Shown here: positions 1 to 11,132 of the stretch, one piece after another
Position numbering within the stretch: the stretch's first letter is position 1
Layout of the letters: every line of letters begins with the position of its first letter
Origin: Topomyia yanbarensis
Taxonomy: Eukaryota > Arthropoda > Insecta > Diptera > Culicidae
DNA: 64,000 nt
NCBI RefSeq assembly: GCF_030247195.1
Contig: NC_080671.1
Span: forward strand, 427,986,539 to 428,050,538
Direction: 5' to 3'
The notes under the pieces: model-generated
The model's input: only the letters and a program-made list of their open reading frames with translations
What the model was told of the DNA's origin: nothing
Database searches by the model: none
Made by a program: the position numbers and the translations under genes

Positions 1-410
1 CCAGAAAAACTAATCTTATCTGCTTAATGGGCCGGATCACTATTTATTGCGACATTATTTAGACTAACTTCGCTATTCCTTCTCTACGATATATTTTTTG
101 GGTTGCAAACTATCGAGTGATAACACGTTTTACAGACAAAGAGTTATGATAGCTCTAGATGTTATAAATCAGCGAAAGTGTTTCCTATTTCTAATATCGG
201 ATTGTTTGTGAAATACATGTATACGAACGATTATATCGAACATTGAAGGGAAATACAAAGGATCGTTAACCTGATGGACGGGCTTGTTACCAAAAACGGA
301 ACTTGAAATTAAATTCATTAAAACAGACGCGGCGAATTTTCAGTACGTATTGATCCGCGTTCATCGATACTAGTCAAATTAAAGTCTTATTGGAGCTGAT
401 TATTCACTTA
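1..410. other. AT-rich sequence, no gene seen
   Basis: No long open frame, RNA gene or terminal repeat was recognised on either strand. It reads as ordinary intergenic or intronic DNA. Confidence 0.5.
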
Positions 411-665
411 CCAATAGCTTTTTCAATATAATAAACTTTCCACAAAAGTTGAACAAAATCTATTTTCACACATCGTCGAACCTCCTGTGTATTGAAAATG
501 TCCAAAACTATTGATTGCCAACTGCCAATAACTTTCCCTTCAATATAAAACACTCCCGAAAAGTTGACAAAAAATTCGATTTTGACACATCGTCGGACCC
601 CCCCCCCCCCCCACTGTGCTTAGAAAATGTCCAAACTATTGATTTTCAATTGCCAACAACGTGTC
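411..665. repeat. imperfect tandem duplication, about 115-130 bp unit
   Basis: Two diverged units follow each other and a third begins. Each contains an 'acatcgtcg' block and an 'aaaatgtccaaa' block followed by 'ctattgatt' and a 'tgccaa' stretch. The second unit carries a C homopolymer at about 598-613. No coding frame spans it. Confidence 0.65.
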
Positions 666-759
666 CTTCAATAGTTATTTATTTCTAAACAATTGAAATT
701 TAACCGCATCAACTTCAACTCCAATAAACGGGAAAGTAACGCAAAATGTATCGCGATAA

Positions 760-885
760 CCACCGATGAATTATCGACGATGACGATGAATCCGACGATA
801 CATTATCGTTAACGGAGTTTCCGATGACGTTGACGGGTGGTTAACGTTATCGACGATGCCGATTAATTATCGATTAACAACCCTG
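760..885. mobile_element. possible hAT-type terminus, partner end not seen
   Basis: Read on the minus strand from 885, the block starts CAGGGTTGTTAATCGATAAT and continues with CGAT-rich subterminal repeats, a style common at hAT ends. No matching opposite end lies to the left in the window, so it may be a fragment or extend beyond position 1. The class is inferred from terminus style only. Confidence 0.3.
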
Positions 886-1039
886 AACCTTAAGGTTCGC
901 CCAGGTTAAGTCTTCGGTACGGAGCAATACCTCGACCTAGGAACTTCTAGTATGTTGTTAGTCGCCTCTTACGACATGGGAGCAGTTCCCAGAGGTTCTA
1001 TTCTTGGCTGAAATAGTGCAAAAAGATTTCAGCCCGCCG

Positions 1040-1990
1040 GACACCACACGGCTTCAATTTAAAACAAGACATATTTAAAGCAATAGAAAAAGTAAATAGA
1101 ACGTTAAGAATGCATAAAATTACAGGAGTGTATATAAAAGACAAGAATAAAATAACCATAGAGAAATTAAAATAAATGGACGAACCGGAATATTTTGAAA
1201 AACTGGAAAAATGGAATGATGAAAAGACAAAAAGTAAAGAAAATTGGATAATGAACAAAAACGGAGCAAACAGACAAAATGAAAAACAAAGATAGTAGGA
1301 AAAAACCAACATGGTATACTATAGAAACACAAAAAATGGAGAAATTAACACTAAGAAAATGAATAAAATGGATTAAATTATTTAAAGAATAGAAAAACAC
1401 TGGAAATGAAATTTGAAATAAATCAAATTAACGAACTAAATGTAAAAACCAGGGAAAGTGCATATAGTGTTAAAAAGATCAAATGTTTTTTAGGAAAATA
1501 AAAAAAATCAATATGAACGTACAAGAAAATGGTCAACAGAAAAAGTACTTTCAAAATAGGTTAAATGGAAACAATTAAGAAATAACAATAACGAATAAAA
1601 TCTTAAGAAAAAGGTATAAGAAATAAATAAAATTATATTAAACGATCAATGGGAAAAAATAAAACTACGAAAAACGAAAAGTTAAAAGCATAAGGAAGAA
1701 AATAGGAGAAAGGTAAAAAATTAAACAATAAGACAAATTGGAATGAATTTGAATAAGTAAAATTGCTTATGGAAATGCAAAAAAATATGAAAAAAACGGA
1801 AATAGAAAAGGCTATGATAAAAATAAATGTAGTAAATAGACAAATTCTAAAAATTGGATGCTATGAAAAAAGAAACAAATAAAAAAGCAGGATATTAAAA
1901 TATGAAATAATAAGAAAAGTGAAATAAAGAAAGCAGAATTTTCTCGAAAAATTGTGAATAAAATGAAATAACAGAGAAAAAACTATAAAT
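1040..1990 (+). other. A-rich strand-asymmetric block with ORF remnants
   Basis: About 950 bp in which the plus strand is strongly A and purine rich. From about 1069 to 1310 the plus strand reads as short lysine- and glutamate-rich frames separated by stops, for example DIFKAIEKVNRTLRMHKITG and later MDEPEYFEKLEKWNDEK. This could be a decayed coiled-coil ORF of a retroelement or composition bias alone. No family is recognised. The minus-strand phenylalanine-rich frames here are shadows. Confidence 0.35.
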
Positions 1991-2029
1991 TAAAGTAAGT
2001 GATAGTGATAGCAATCGAAAAACCTGTTT

Positions 2030-3115
2030 TAATCCACCTAGCGGTGCAATTGTGCCTTTCTCATTTCTCTAAACTATGGCACGGAGGCTTTTTATGTTCA
2101 ACATAATTGTGGAAATGTCCATTACATTCTTAGTACACTTTGCACTTATACACAATGGCATGCCAGCCACGAACTTGATGAGTTACGTGTCGACGGTGAA
2201 ACACTTGAAACAAAAAAATAGCATACTCCATTAGCCTAATCAGCATTAGATCAATGTTATCTGCTTGCTAACTCATTTTGTCATGCGGGGGTGGGTATGT
2301 TAGGAGAGCGAAAGTCCCATGAACGAACGACTCCCCAGCTTAAATTGGTATGCTTTGTGATATAGTGGTGGTTTAAAGATGATGGGGTTGAAAGGGAGGG
2401 GTATGAGGGCTGGATGGAATGGTGGTCTGAGGGCTGATTTAAGGAGATTTTTAAAGGAGGGGAGTGAACAGTAGAGGGGGGGGGGGTGTAACCCCTCTCC
2501 GTAAACCATCAACTACGCCCCTGTTAAAATCCAGAAACCTTATGCGAGTCGAAAAAAAAATTTGGCCGGGATTAGGTTGACGTTTTTCAGAGTGATTGCA
2601 TAACCTTTCTATATGAGAAAGGCAAAAATGTGCCAAAATCCAAAAAAGTGAATCGTCGTCAATTTTTTTCGAGTTTGCATCAAATCTCGACGTTTCATGC
2701 ACCTTGAAGACATTTCGCATCAACAATAAAAATTCTATTTTTTATTTTTCCTATACTTTATATGAGAAATTTCTGTGTGGCCGCACTCTTAAACCCGCAA
2801 TTCCGGAACCATAATTCCGATCGATCCAAAACTCAATAGCAGCCGATGGGAAGGTTGCACCTTTCAATTGAGACTAAGTTTGGGCAAATCGGTCCAGCCA
2901 TCTCTGAGAAAAATGAGTGACATTATTTGACACATACGCACATACATACACACACACATACACACATACATACACACATACACACACATACAGACTTTTT
3001 CCGATCTCGACGAACTGAGTCGAATGGGATATGACACTCGGCCCTCCGGGCCGGGATTAGGTTGACATTTTTCAGAGTGATTGCATAACCTTTCTATATG
3101 AGAAAGGCAAAAAGC
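2030..3115 (-). repeat. microsatellite-bearing dispersed repeat, minus copy
   Basis: This is the reverse-strand relative of the modules at 50.4-52.4 kb. It contains the palindromic head CCTTTCTATATGAGAAAGG twice (near 2606 and 3088), each preceded by the same 'gggattaggttgac' plus 'tttttcagagtgattgcata' block. The two blocks form direct repeats of about 65 bp, roughly 480 bp apart. Between them lie the GC-rich 'gccctccgggcc' motif, a CA-rich microsatellite and the 'ctcttaaacccgcaattccggaacc' segment. No protein is encoded. Confidence 0.6.
2937..2994. repeat. (CA/CATA)n microsatellite
   Basis: Alternating 'cacacata' and 'catacata' motifs run for about 58 bp inside the dispersed repeat, in the same relative place as the GT/GTAT arrays of the plus-strand copies. 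Confidence 0.9.
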
Positions 3116-3120
3116 AAAAG

Positions 3121-4031
<911 letters not shown>

Positions 4032-4096
4032 TGACATATAAAATTCAAAACAAAACTATTAAAATGCTGATAAAAGGCCGTATTTGAAAGAATTGT

Positions 4097-4166
4097 AAAA
4101 CGTATTTATCTTTTTTCCATTCCTGGCTGCTTTGCAAGAAAGTCTCCGAAAAAAGCTACATCATTT
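4097..4166 (+). repeat. 70-bp direct repeat, left copy
   Basis: Matches 6746-6815 without a mismatch over 70 bp, starting 'aaaacgtatttatc' and ending 'gctacatcattt'. The two copies exactly bracket the LINE, so this is probably an unusually long target-site duplication. Confidence 0.9.
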
Positions 4167-4524
4167 CAGGAATCAGTAGCGTCTGGCTCAAATGGCACGT
4201 TCCCCATGTTGATCGGAGATTTGTGCCTTGCCAAGAATCGTCTTTTCATCATTTTCCTGATGGGAAGGATTGGGGAAGTGGTAAGGTTAGGGGTAAGGAA
4301 AACAACGACACAGAACAATTAAAACAGAGCATTCTGCACCCCCGGAGTGATGCTGAACGATCTGCAGGTGCTACAACAGCAGGAATAAAACTTCCAACCC
4401 CCGGAGGGATTTAGAACCTCTATTCAAACAGTGAGCGGATATATCAACACCCCCGAGGGGATATTGAGATAACAGAACGACAACACCCCCGAAGAGATAT
4501 TGTCATTCAAATACGGCTAAAAAA

Positions 4525-6090
4525 CTATAGCTCTTTACCACACTGGGTTAGGAACAAAAGCATATCCTTAAATTTCAGCTCTCTGTACATAGGTTCATCT
4601 TTGTATGGAGAACCAAAAATCCGGATGCGCAATTGCATTAATACAGGGCAATTGCATTTCAAATGATATGATGTTCCGTAATCGGATTCACAAAGATCAC
4701 ATGAATAATACTCAGCGCGCTGAATAGTAGCCATGTGATAATTGAGTGCGCAATGTCCAGTCAGTGCCCTGACCAGAATACTGCAGTTGTGCTTGGAAAA
4801 ATGCAACACATTTTTTGACATTTTCGGACTCACATCCGGCAGAAAAGCCTTTGTTTGAACGCAAGTTTGCAAGCTACGCCAATGGTTGGCATGTTTGAAT
4901 GCAGCCCAAGAGCAAATCTTGTGCTTTATCCAACTTATTCACAGTGGTAGAACTGGTTCTGGACCAACGAAATCAGTCGCAGCGCCAGCTCTAGCCAATT
5001 CGTCCGCCCATTCATTTCCAGTAATACCGGAATGACCGGGTATCCTTAGAAGGTAGATAGCATTTAAAACGCTAAGTTCTTCGATTTGAGTTCGACATGC
5101 GATTACTAATTTCGATCTCGAATCTGCCGAACTAAGTGCTTTCAGGGCAGCCTGACTGTCATAGCAAAAATAGATTCTTTTACCGCAAATTCCCTGTTGA
5201 AGTGCGGATTGTACGCCACACAGAATCGCAAAGATTTCTGCTTGGAATACGGTACAGTATCTACCAAGCGAATGAGATTGGTTTAATCTCATCTCATGAC
5301 AATAGACACCAGCACCGGCTCGGCCCTCCAACAAAGATCCGTCCATATAACGAACTACGTATTCTTCAAGTTGTCGCTCCATCCAGCCAGACAGCCATTC
5401 CTCACGAAGAGGAATTCTCACATTGAAAGTTTTAGAATGAAAACTACATGTGAGTGTAAGGTCACTGGGAGCAAGTGTATATTCATCCCAAGTAACCATT
5501 TGGGGCCACAGTCTTGTGTGGCTAGTTACACGATCTATTGGGTTACTGTTCCAGAGCCCAGTAACCCTAAGACGGGATGCACAAGAAAGTGCTTCTTGTT
5601 TCAGAAACACATGTAGTGGTTTTATGTTCAAGAGTGCCTCGAGAGCAGCAGTAGGTGTTGTCGAGAACGCACCAGTCATCGCCATCAAGACCATTCTCTG
5701 AAGATGGTTTAACTTTGATTGGATTGTCATGACTTCTCCCTTCTGCCACCAAACAAGGCACCCGTATGCCAGTATTGATCTAAGAATTGTTGTGTGGATC
5801 CACTGAATGTACTTGGGTTTGAGTCCCCAAGATTTGCCGAAAGCCCGTCTACATTGGCCAAAGGCCATGCAAGCTTTCTTGATCCTGAAATCGATGTGAG
5901 CTGTCCAATTAAGTTTTGAGTCGAGAATTACCCCAACGTACTTAACTTGATCTTCGACAATAATTTCAGAGTCAAAAAAACTGCAATGGACGAGCTCCGG
6001 TTGTAATCCTTCGTTGCGTGAAAAGCACCATTGAGGTTTTATTTGGATTAACTGATGGTCCAACATGAAGACACCACCGCTCAACAACAC
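4525..6090 (-). pseudogene. LINE C-terminal region with RNase H, one internal stop
   Basis: The reading continues the LINE polyprotein. VKYVGVILDSKLNW and the following helix-rich segment are the RT connection. RNase H follows with acidic residues visible in YMDGSL, QAEIFAIL, CYDSQAALKAL and GNEWADELA, so the catalytic D-E-D-D set looks intact. A stop after PEPVLPL (about 4939-4941) interrupts the frame. The same frame then reopens into a C-terminal tail with a CDLCESDYGTSYHLKCNCP zinc-like motif (C-x2-C, H-x3-C) ending at 4525. RNase H is typical of LOA and I clades and removes RNA from the RNA-DNA hybrid during retrotransposition. Confidence 0.85.
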
Positions 6091-6663
6091 ATCAGGCTTG
6101 TTGCATCAAATCAAAAAGTGTGCCAATGCAAATACCGGTGATCACCATATGACAATCATCATTTAGTTTTCTCAACAAGCTATCGGCGACAAGGTTCCAT
6201 AGAAGTGGTGACAGCACACCACCTTGAGGACATCCGCAGACACTCAGTTTCCTCATCTCTACTTGTCTTACCGATGAGCACAGATGTCGGTTGCTAAGCA
6301 TTGCGTGTATCCAGTTCGTGATATATGAAGGTACTCCATGATCTCGTGCTGCTTCCAAAATGGATTCGAAAGACACGTTGTCAAAAGCACCTTCAATATC
6401 GAGAAAAACTCCTAAACTTGATTGCTTTTGTGAAAAAGCATTTTCAATGTTGTAGACAACATTGTGTAACAGGGTGGTAGTAGACTTCCCCCGCTGATAT
6501 GCATGTTGCATTGCATGCAGCGGGTGCTCGCCCAAGCTACCGTCCCGAATGTAGTGGTCGATTAAACGTTCCACTTATTTGAGAAGGAAGGAGGTCAGAC
6601 TGGTCGGTCTAAAGCTCTTTGCCTCCTCATAAGTGACGCGGCCACCTTTGGGAATGAATTTGA
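5978..6663 (-). pseudogene. LINE reverse transcriptase, broken 5' part
   Basis: The minus-strand frame gives RT palm and finger blocks: FIPKGGR, SFRPTSLTSFLLK, AYQRGKSTT, FLDIEGAFDNVSFES and CPQGGVLSPLLWNLVADSLL. A TAA at 6575-6577 interrupts it just before VERLIDHYIRD. The usual (F/Y)ADD catalytic box is missing: after SLLRKLN the sequence jumps to DDCHMVITG, suggesting loss of about ten codons. Another stop lies near 6090. The reading frame then shifts near a run of seven A on the plus strand (about 5967-5980). The product cannot be an active polymerase. Confidence 0.85.
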
Positions 6664-6745
6664 CAGTTATTTCCATAACTGACATACTTCAACCCGCCGG
6701 ATGCCACGCGGCCTCTAGGCTGGTTTTGTCCGGAGAAAGATTTGG

Positions 6746-6815
6746 AAAACGTATTTATCTTTTTTCCATTCCTGGCTGCTTTGCAAGAAAGTCTCCGAAA
6801 AAAGCTACATCATTT
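6746..6815 (+). repeat. 70-bp direct repeat, right copy
   Basis: Identical to 4097-4166. Sequence outside both copies differs, so the repeat has sharp edges. Confidence 0.9.
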
Positions 6816-7008
6816 GAGTACGACCCCTAGACAAAAATGTTTCGGTATCATCTCGTATCTGAATATGATTTTTTATGGATTTTGTAACAATGAACGGCAA
6901 ACAAAATACATTAAATTTAAAATTTAAATTTTTGGATTATTTCGAATTATTTAGGTATATCAAGAGTTTTTGATGACTCATTTGACCAATTGAGCTCTCA
7001 AATAGAGG

Positions 7009-7786
7009 TAGGGTTACCGCCTCTAGTGGTACTTTCACCAGTAGAGTTTTACTGAGCAGGGGATAGACTTCAAGAGACACATGGGTATCAATTACAATTT
7101 CGAATTAAAGTGATCACTCGACAGAAGTTTGGAGCGCTTCCATTGCTTTTTATTGTATAAAACGCTTAAAACAAATAAATATGCACTGTTTTATTTCTTA
7201 TGCAGCTCGTTGCACTAGGAGGAAAAATATCTTATTTTCTTCACATTCACCGTAGAGTGTAATGTTTTGCTAAAGCACTCTATCTTTCTGTGCCGTTCAC
7301 ATTTAGTTGTATGTTTTTGCATTTGTTAACAGTTTTGTCGATTTATGTAGTTGGGTGTAGTACTTCGCTCTCCTTCCTTCCTACAAAGAATCTAAAAGCA
7401 CCAGCCACTCTCGCTGTGAAGGATAACCCGAGCGAGCTTTGCTCTGCTCCTCAATAAACAAACACGGGTTGTGAAATCACACTTCAGTTTTTTTCGAGAA
7501 TCTTTGTGAGGAACAATGATCCATTGAACCGAAGGTTCAATGGGGTAAAGTAAATCCAAATGGCACTTTTATAATAATTTTTGTCAATACCAAGAGGGGC
7601 CCTCCTTAAGAATTAGGGCCTGCAACCCGATGATGATGTTAATGAGGACTGTGTGCTGGACGATTCCTGGTAAAGAAAAGGGCAACGCAAAATTGCAAAA
7701 TAATCCAATGGATTCTTCCGGGCGAACTCGGATTTACCTGAACGAAGACACGAAATTCGTCTCCAAAAACCGGTGTGGCAACCCTA
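7009..7786. mobile_element. MITE copy A, TAGGGTT(A/G)CC family
   Basis: Starts TAGGGTTACCGCCTC and ends with the inverse of TAGGGTTGCCACACCGG. Internal blocks such as 'ccactctcgctgtg' and 'ctttcaccagtag' match the copy at 30700-31420, so both belong to one family of about 0.75 kb without coding capacity. Its flanking 8-mers match poorly, so the duplication is not clear in this copy. Confidence 0.6.
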
Positions 7787-7899
7787 AGCAGGGTTTTTTT
7801 TAATAATTACTTTCGATACTAATCCAACGCTTTCGAAGATTGGATATTCAATAAATCAAAAAATTAGAGGGTTGTCTACAAGACACGACCACTTGTTAC

Positions 7900-8730
7900 T
7901 TGTTGTTACTTTAATTGTTATTGTTCACTGATAAAGATACAGAATTGATTATTAACAAGCACAGATTTAAGACAAGCTAGAAAAGGGATTTTTGCATAAT
8001 ATATGAATATTTGTTTATGTTATGATTCACTGGTAACCCAAGTAACAATTGAAGTTTTATAGCACGCTACAAGTGCAATCTAAGTTTTATGAGTGGCTAT
8101 AAAACAACCTTAAAACCTAATTTGTTACTAGGGAATGGTACAGAATTAACAAGCGCACAATTAATACAAATTAATGAAAGGAATTTTCTAATTGAATCCT
8201 TTTTCTATTATGTATTCGTCCTAATAAGGACTGTTTGCTGATAACTATGTTTTGTGATACGGGACGAGAATCCTTTGAAACGATTCGAACCTTGCCGGCG
8301 ATTCGCTTCTGCTACGAACATTTTCCTTTCGCAGCTCATGTCAAATAAGCACTGAAACAAGGTGATCTCTTTTATCAACTTTTTGGTGCAGATAGAAGAC
8401 CATCCTTTTGTACGACAAACAAAAATATTTTCATCATTCTTTTTGGGGTGGTTTTCGCTTAGTGGCATGGGTGCCACGTTTATTCATTTTGCAAAAGACT
8501 TCTAGTTTGTACATTATTAATTTGAAGAATATTTGCTTATATTATAAGTTACTGGTAAAGATACAGAATCGACAAGCACTTAACTAAACTACAACTTAAC
8601 TTAATACAAATTAATAAACGGAATTTTCTTCATCAATTCTTTTTCCATTATATATTCGTCCTAATAAGGACGATTTGCCAATAACTGTCTTGTGATACAG
8701 GACGAGAATCCCATGAAACGATTTGAGACT
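7900..8730. repeat. degenerate tandem duplication, about 430-440 bp spacing
   Basis: The block 'attcgtcctaataaggac' plus 'gggacgagaatcc' near 8213-8290 recurs near 8654-8715. The block 'cactg(a/g)taaagatacagaat' recurs near 7926 and 8550, with a decayed copy near 8030. The short minus-strand frames over these blocks share the ending QTVLIRTN/QIVLIRTN because of the duplication. No known protein is recognised. Confidence 0.55.
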
Positions 8731-9069
8731 TGCCTATACGACTAAACGCACTGCATAAACTAGCAATTCGCCATTTGTTCCGCCATCGTCGCTTGGAAAT
8801 GCGAGCAAAATCCTTCCAGCACATAGACACGCTCCCCTTCCATGGCTCGTATCAAATGAAAGATGTATCTGAGATCCTACCAGCAGCAGTAGCAATAACC
8901 TACCTCGTTCCATCAGCAGAGTAGGTATGGCAGTGAATTAATTCGGTCAGAAACATTCCTTTTATGTCATGCGATGAAATGTGTAAGACGTTTATGAGTG
9001 TCGAGATGAGGTCTGTGTTAGGGAAAGAGTTGCGCAAATTTGTGAAAATTGTATATGTTTTCCCTGCGG
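8731..9069. other. no gene seen
   Basis: A 64-codon plus-strand frame from 8730 has no recognisable domain and is treated as chance. Nothing else was supported. Confidence 0.45.
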
Positions 9070-9370
9070 ATTTACGGATTTTTCAATAGTGTGCTAATAA
9101 AACACACAGATAGATTTGATAACAATTTTTTACTGGCAATTTTCTAAATCGATTGGTGTTCGAATCATGAAAATCTATCAACAATTAATAAAATGTGAGT
9201 GAAAACTTGGTATGTCTTCTTACATTTTTCCAAAGCATTTACAATAATACGGATTTTTTAATAGTGTACAGTTGAAATACCAATTTAAAGTTGCAATCAA
9301 ATTTCAAGTTGGACTTCTCTGAATCGATTGGTATGTAAATGATGCAATTCCATCAACAATTAACAACGCT
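9070..9370. repeat. imperfect tandem duplication, about 175 bp
   Basis: 'acggatttttcaatagtgt' and 'gaatcgattggt' followed by 'atcaacaatta' appear twice with about 175 bp spacing (near 9072-9190 and 9250-9365). Confidence 0.6.
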
Positions 9371-9657
9371 GCAGTCGTTTAAAATTATGCCACATTTTAG
9401 CGACGCGGATCGAATTTTAGATTTTAGTTTTACACCTAGTCTCAGCCCCATATAGTGTAGTAAAGCATTTTCAATGCTAAAAATCGATTTCATATTGGCA
9501 AAATTTGAAGACAACCTCATGACTTCTAATCAAACCATTTAATTGTTTAACCCTTACAAGTCTGATCATATTTTTGTTTCGATTATAGACATTTTAATCT
9601 TAAGGTCATTCGCTTCTTCATTCAGATTAGGAATGTACCTATAAAAAAATCTATTCC

Positions 9658-9730
9658 TGTGTTGGGATTCGAACCCAGGTGAACTGCGTACATGACATTC
9701 AATGTACAAATTCCGCTATGCCCGCTCGAG
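9658..9730 (-). repeat. tRNA-like fragment (SINE-type B box)
   Basis: On the minus strand the segment reads 'gcgggcatagcgg' and then 'cacctgggttcgaatccca', a clear internal promoter B box and T-arm. A closed acceptor stem and a proper anticodon arm were not found, so this is a tRNA-derived SINE piece or tRNA pseudogene, not a functional tRNA. Related pieces occur at 33.5 and 47.0 kb. Confidence 0.5.
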
Positions 9731-9904
9731 TCTGATCTTGTTTCGATGCGAGAATTAGGTTGGTATAAATATAGTTGATATCAAATGTGCAGTAGTTTAG
9801 AATTTTCGCTATTCTAGTTACCTCATGCACAAGATATTGAATTTTCAATTGCATTTTCAAATAAATTTTTGTCGAAAAAGTAATTGTCAAAATTTTAGTT
9901 TCTG

Positions 9905-9979
9905 TTAAAAATCCGAGCCCCCTTCAAAACTCCGGGCCCGGGAGAAACACCCCGCCCCCCCCCCCTCTCGGCGGCCCTG
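9905..9979. mobile_element. GC-rich transposon terminus, unpaired
   Basis: On the minus strand from 9979 it reads CAGGGCCGCCGAGAGGGGGG, followed by a G-run and 'cccgggcccggagttttgaa'. The CAGGG start and GC-rich subterminus suggest a DNA transposon end. The other end was not identified. A separate 'ctggctacgccaccg' terminus-like motif lies near 10199-10213. Confidence 0.3.
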
Positions 9980-10213
9980 CCGCCACCCCACATAACCGAC
10001 ACCTGTGACAGGTATTTAGTTCTGCCTAAGATAGGGCTAAAGCGCCCATGTTCGCTCACACCATCCCCTTTCGTTACTATTGCAGAACGCGGTAGTACCT
10101 AGTCGATACTGGTCTACAGATTAAATGTCATCAATAGATGCGTCAGCACTTTTGAAAAATCTTTGATTTTCGTCAAAACACTCTCCAAACGAAATTTCTG
10201 GCTACGCCACCGC

Positions 10214-10533
10214 TTAGATTCGATTAAATTCGATCAGATTCGACTCGATTTGATTCGATTGGATATTAGAATCGTTTCGATTCTGCAAAATTTTATTAGA
10301 TTGGGTTCGATTTGATTTGATTTGATTCGATAAGCATTAATTAAAATCAACCAGATTCGATTAGATTCGTCGAGATTTGATAATTTTGGATTAAATGCGA
10401 GTATATTCGATTATAATTTTTGGACACGATTTTATTTGATTTTATTCGATTAGATTTTTTCATATTCTATCAGATTCAAACAGATTCGATTAGATTTGCT
10501 TAGATTTGTTTCACTTCGATTTGAAAAGATTAT
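10214..10533. repeat. GATTCGATTA-type satellite, left part
   Basis: A degenerate short-period tandem repeat with units such as gattcgatta, gattagattcg and aattcgatcag. It resumes at 17020 on the far side of the BEL insertion, so both stretches were one array before the element arrived. Confidence 0.85.
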
Positions 10534-11104
10534 TGTTGATGAATGTCAATCTGGAATAAGGGGAGTTTCCGAGTATTAAATCCGTATATTGGACGCGATT
10601 AAAACTTCCTGTGTAAGTGTCACAATAAGTACAAAATGCAGTAACTAATGATTTGGTAACTTACGTTTAGTACCCCGTACTCCTTTGTAATCCTGCTTCC
10701 TCCGTAATCCTTTTTCTATTTTCAACCTCCTCCGAGCTTTGTTCTGGAACACGCTTTCACGTTCTTACACTCGCTTAGTTTTAGGTTAGGCTAAGGAACA
10801 ATGATTAAGGTTAAGTTCACGCTTTGTAATTCATTTTAGGATTAATTCTTACCTGTAACTAGCCTTAAGTATAGTTATAAGCCACTTAGTATAAGAATTT
10901 AGCATTTAAGTTTAGTTTAACTAGATTTAAGAATTAATTTTAATAACGCCTTCGCACCTTGCCTGAAAATCTTGCCGCTTTCCTTCCTCAATTGCCTGGT
11001 TGACGTTTCTCGCTGACCGAGAGCTGGTGTGTGATATTTCACATACTCCACATGATGCACGGTTAATAGAAATGGTGAGATGCGCCGACCGAGGGGTCGT
11101 GACA
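10534..11104 (-). repeat. BEL element 3' LTR (571 bp)
   Basis: On the minus strand it begins TGTCACGACCCCTCGG and ends with TCAACA. It matches 16424-17019 throughout except for about five substitutions and lacks the 25-bp duplication present in the other LTR. Confidence 0.92.
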
Positions 11105-11112
11105 CTCCCCCC
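11105..11112 (-). promoter_or_regulatory. polypurine tract of the BEL element
   Basis: The minus strand reads GGGGGGAG immediately before the 3' LTR, the expected site and composition for plus-strand DNA priming during reverse transcription. Confidence 0.7.
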
Positions 11113-11132
11113 GGGTACAACAGATCCCTGGT

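Larger units (their letters stand above)
4167..6745 (-). mobile_element. 5'-truncated LOA/I-type LINE (RT plus RNase H)
   Basis: A minus-strand non-LTR element keeping the later part of reverse transcriptase, the connection region, an RNase H domain and a 3' UTR of about 350 bp. The 3' UTR carries several short CCCCCGGAG-like repeats. The endonuclease and ORF1 are absent, so the copy is 5'-truncated, as expected of incomplete target-primed reverse transcription. The RT plus RNase H combination and the phrasing of the RT blocks fit the LOA/I group. Flanking 70-bp direct repeats mark the insertion. Confidence 0.8.

Noticed and set aside
998..1400. Phe/Leu-rich minus-strand ORFs resembling membrane proteins
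   Set aside because: The hydrophobicity comes from the T-rich complement of an A-rich block; the frames overlap each other.
7480..7560. Hairpin 'cattgaaccgaaggttcaatg' as a miRNA or histone-type stem
   Set aside because: The stem is short, lies inside MITE copy A and has no supporting context.
9658..9730. Functional tRNA gene
   Set aside because: The T-arm is good but no acceptor stem closes and the anticodon arm is poor; SINE or pseudogene fits better. The same applies at 33524-33600 and 46963-47042.
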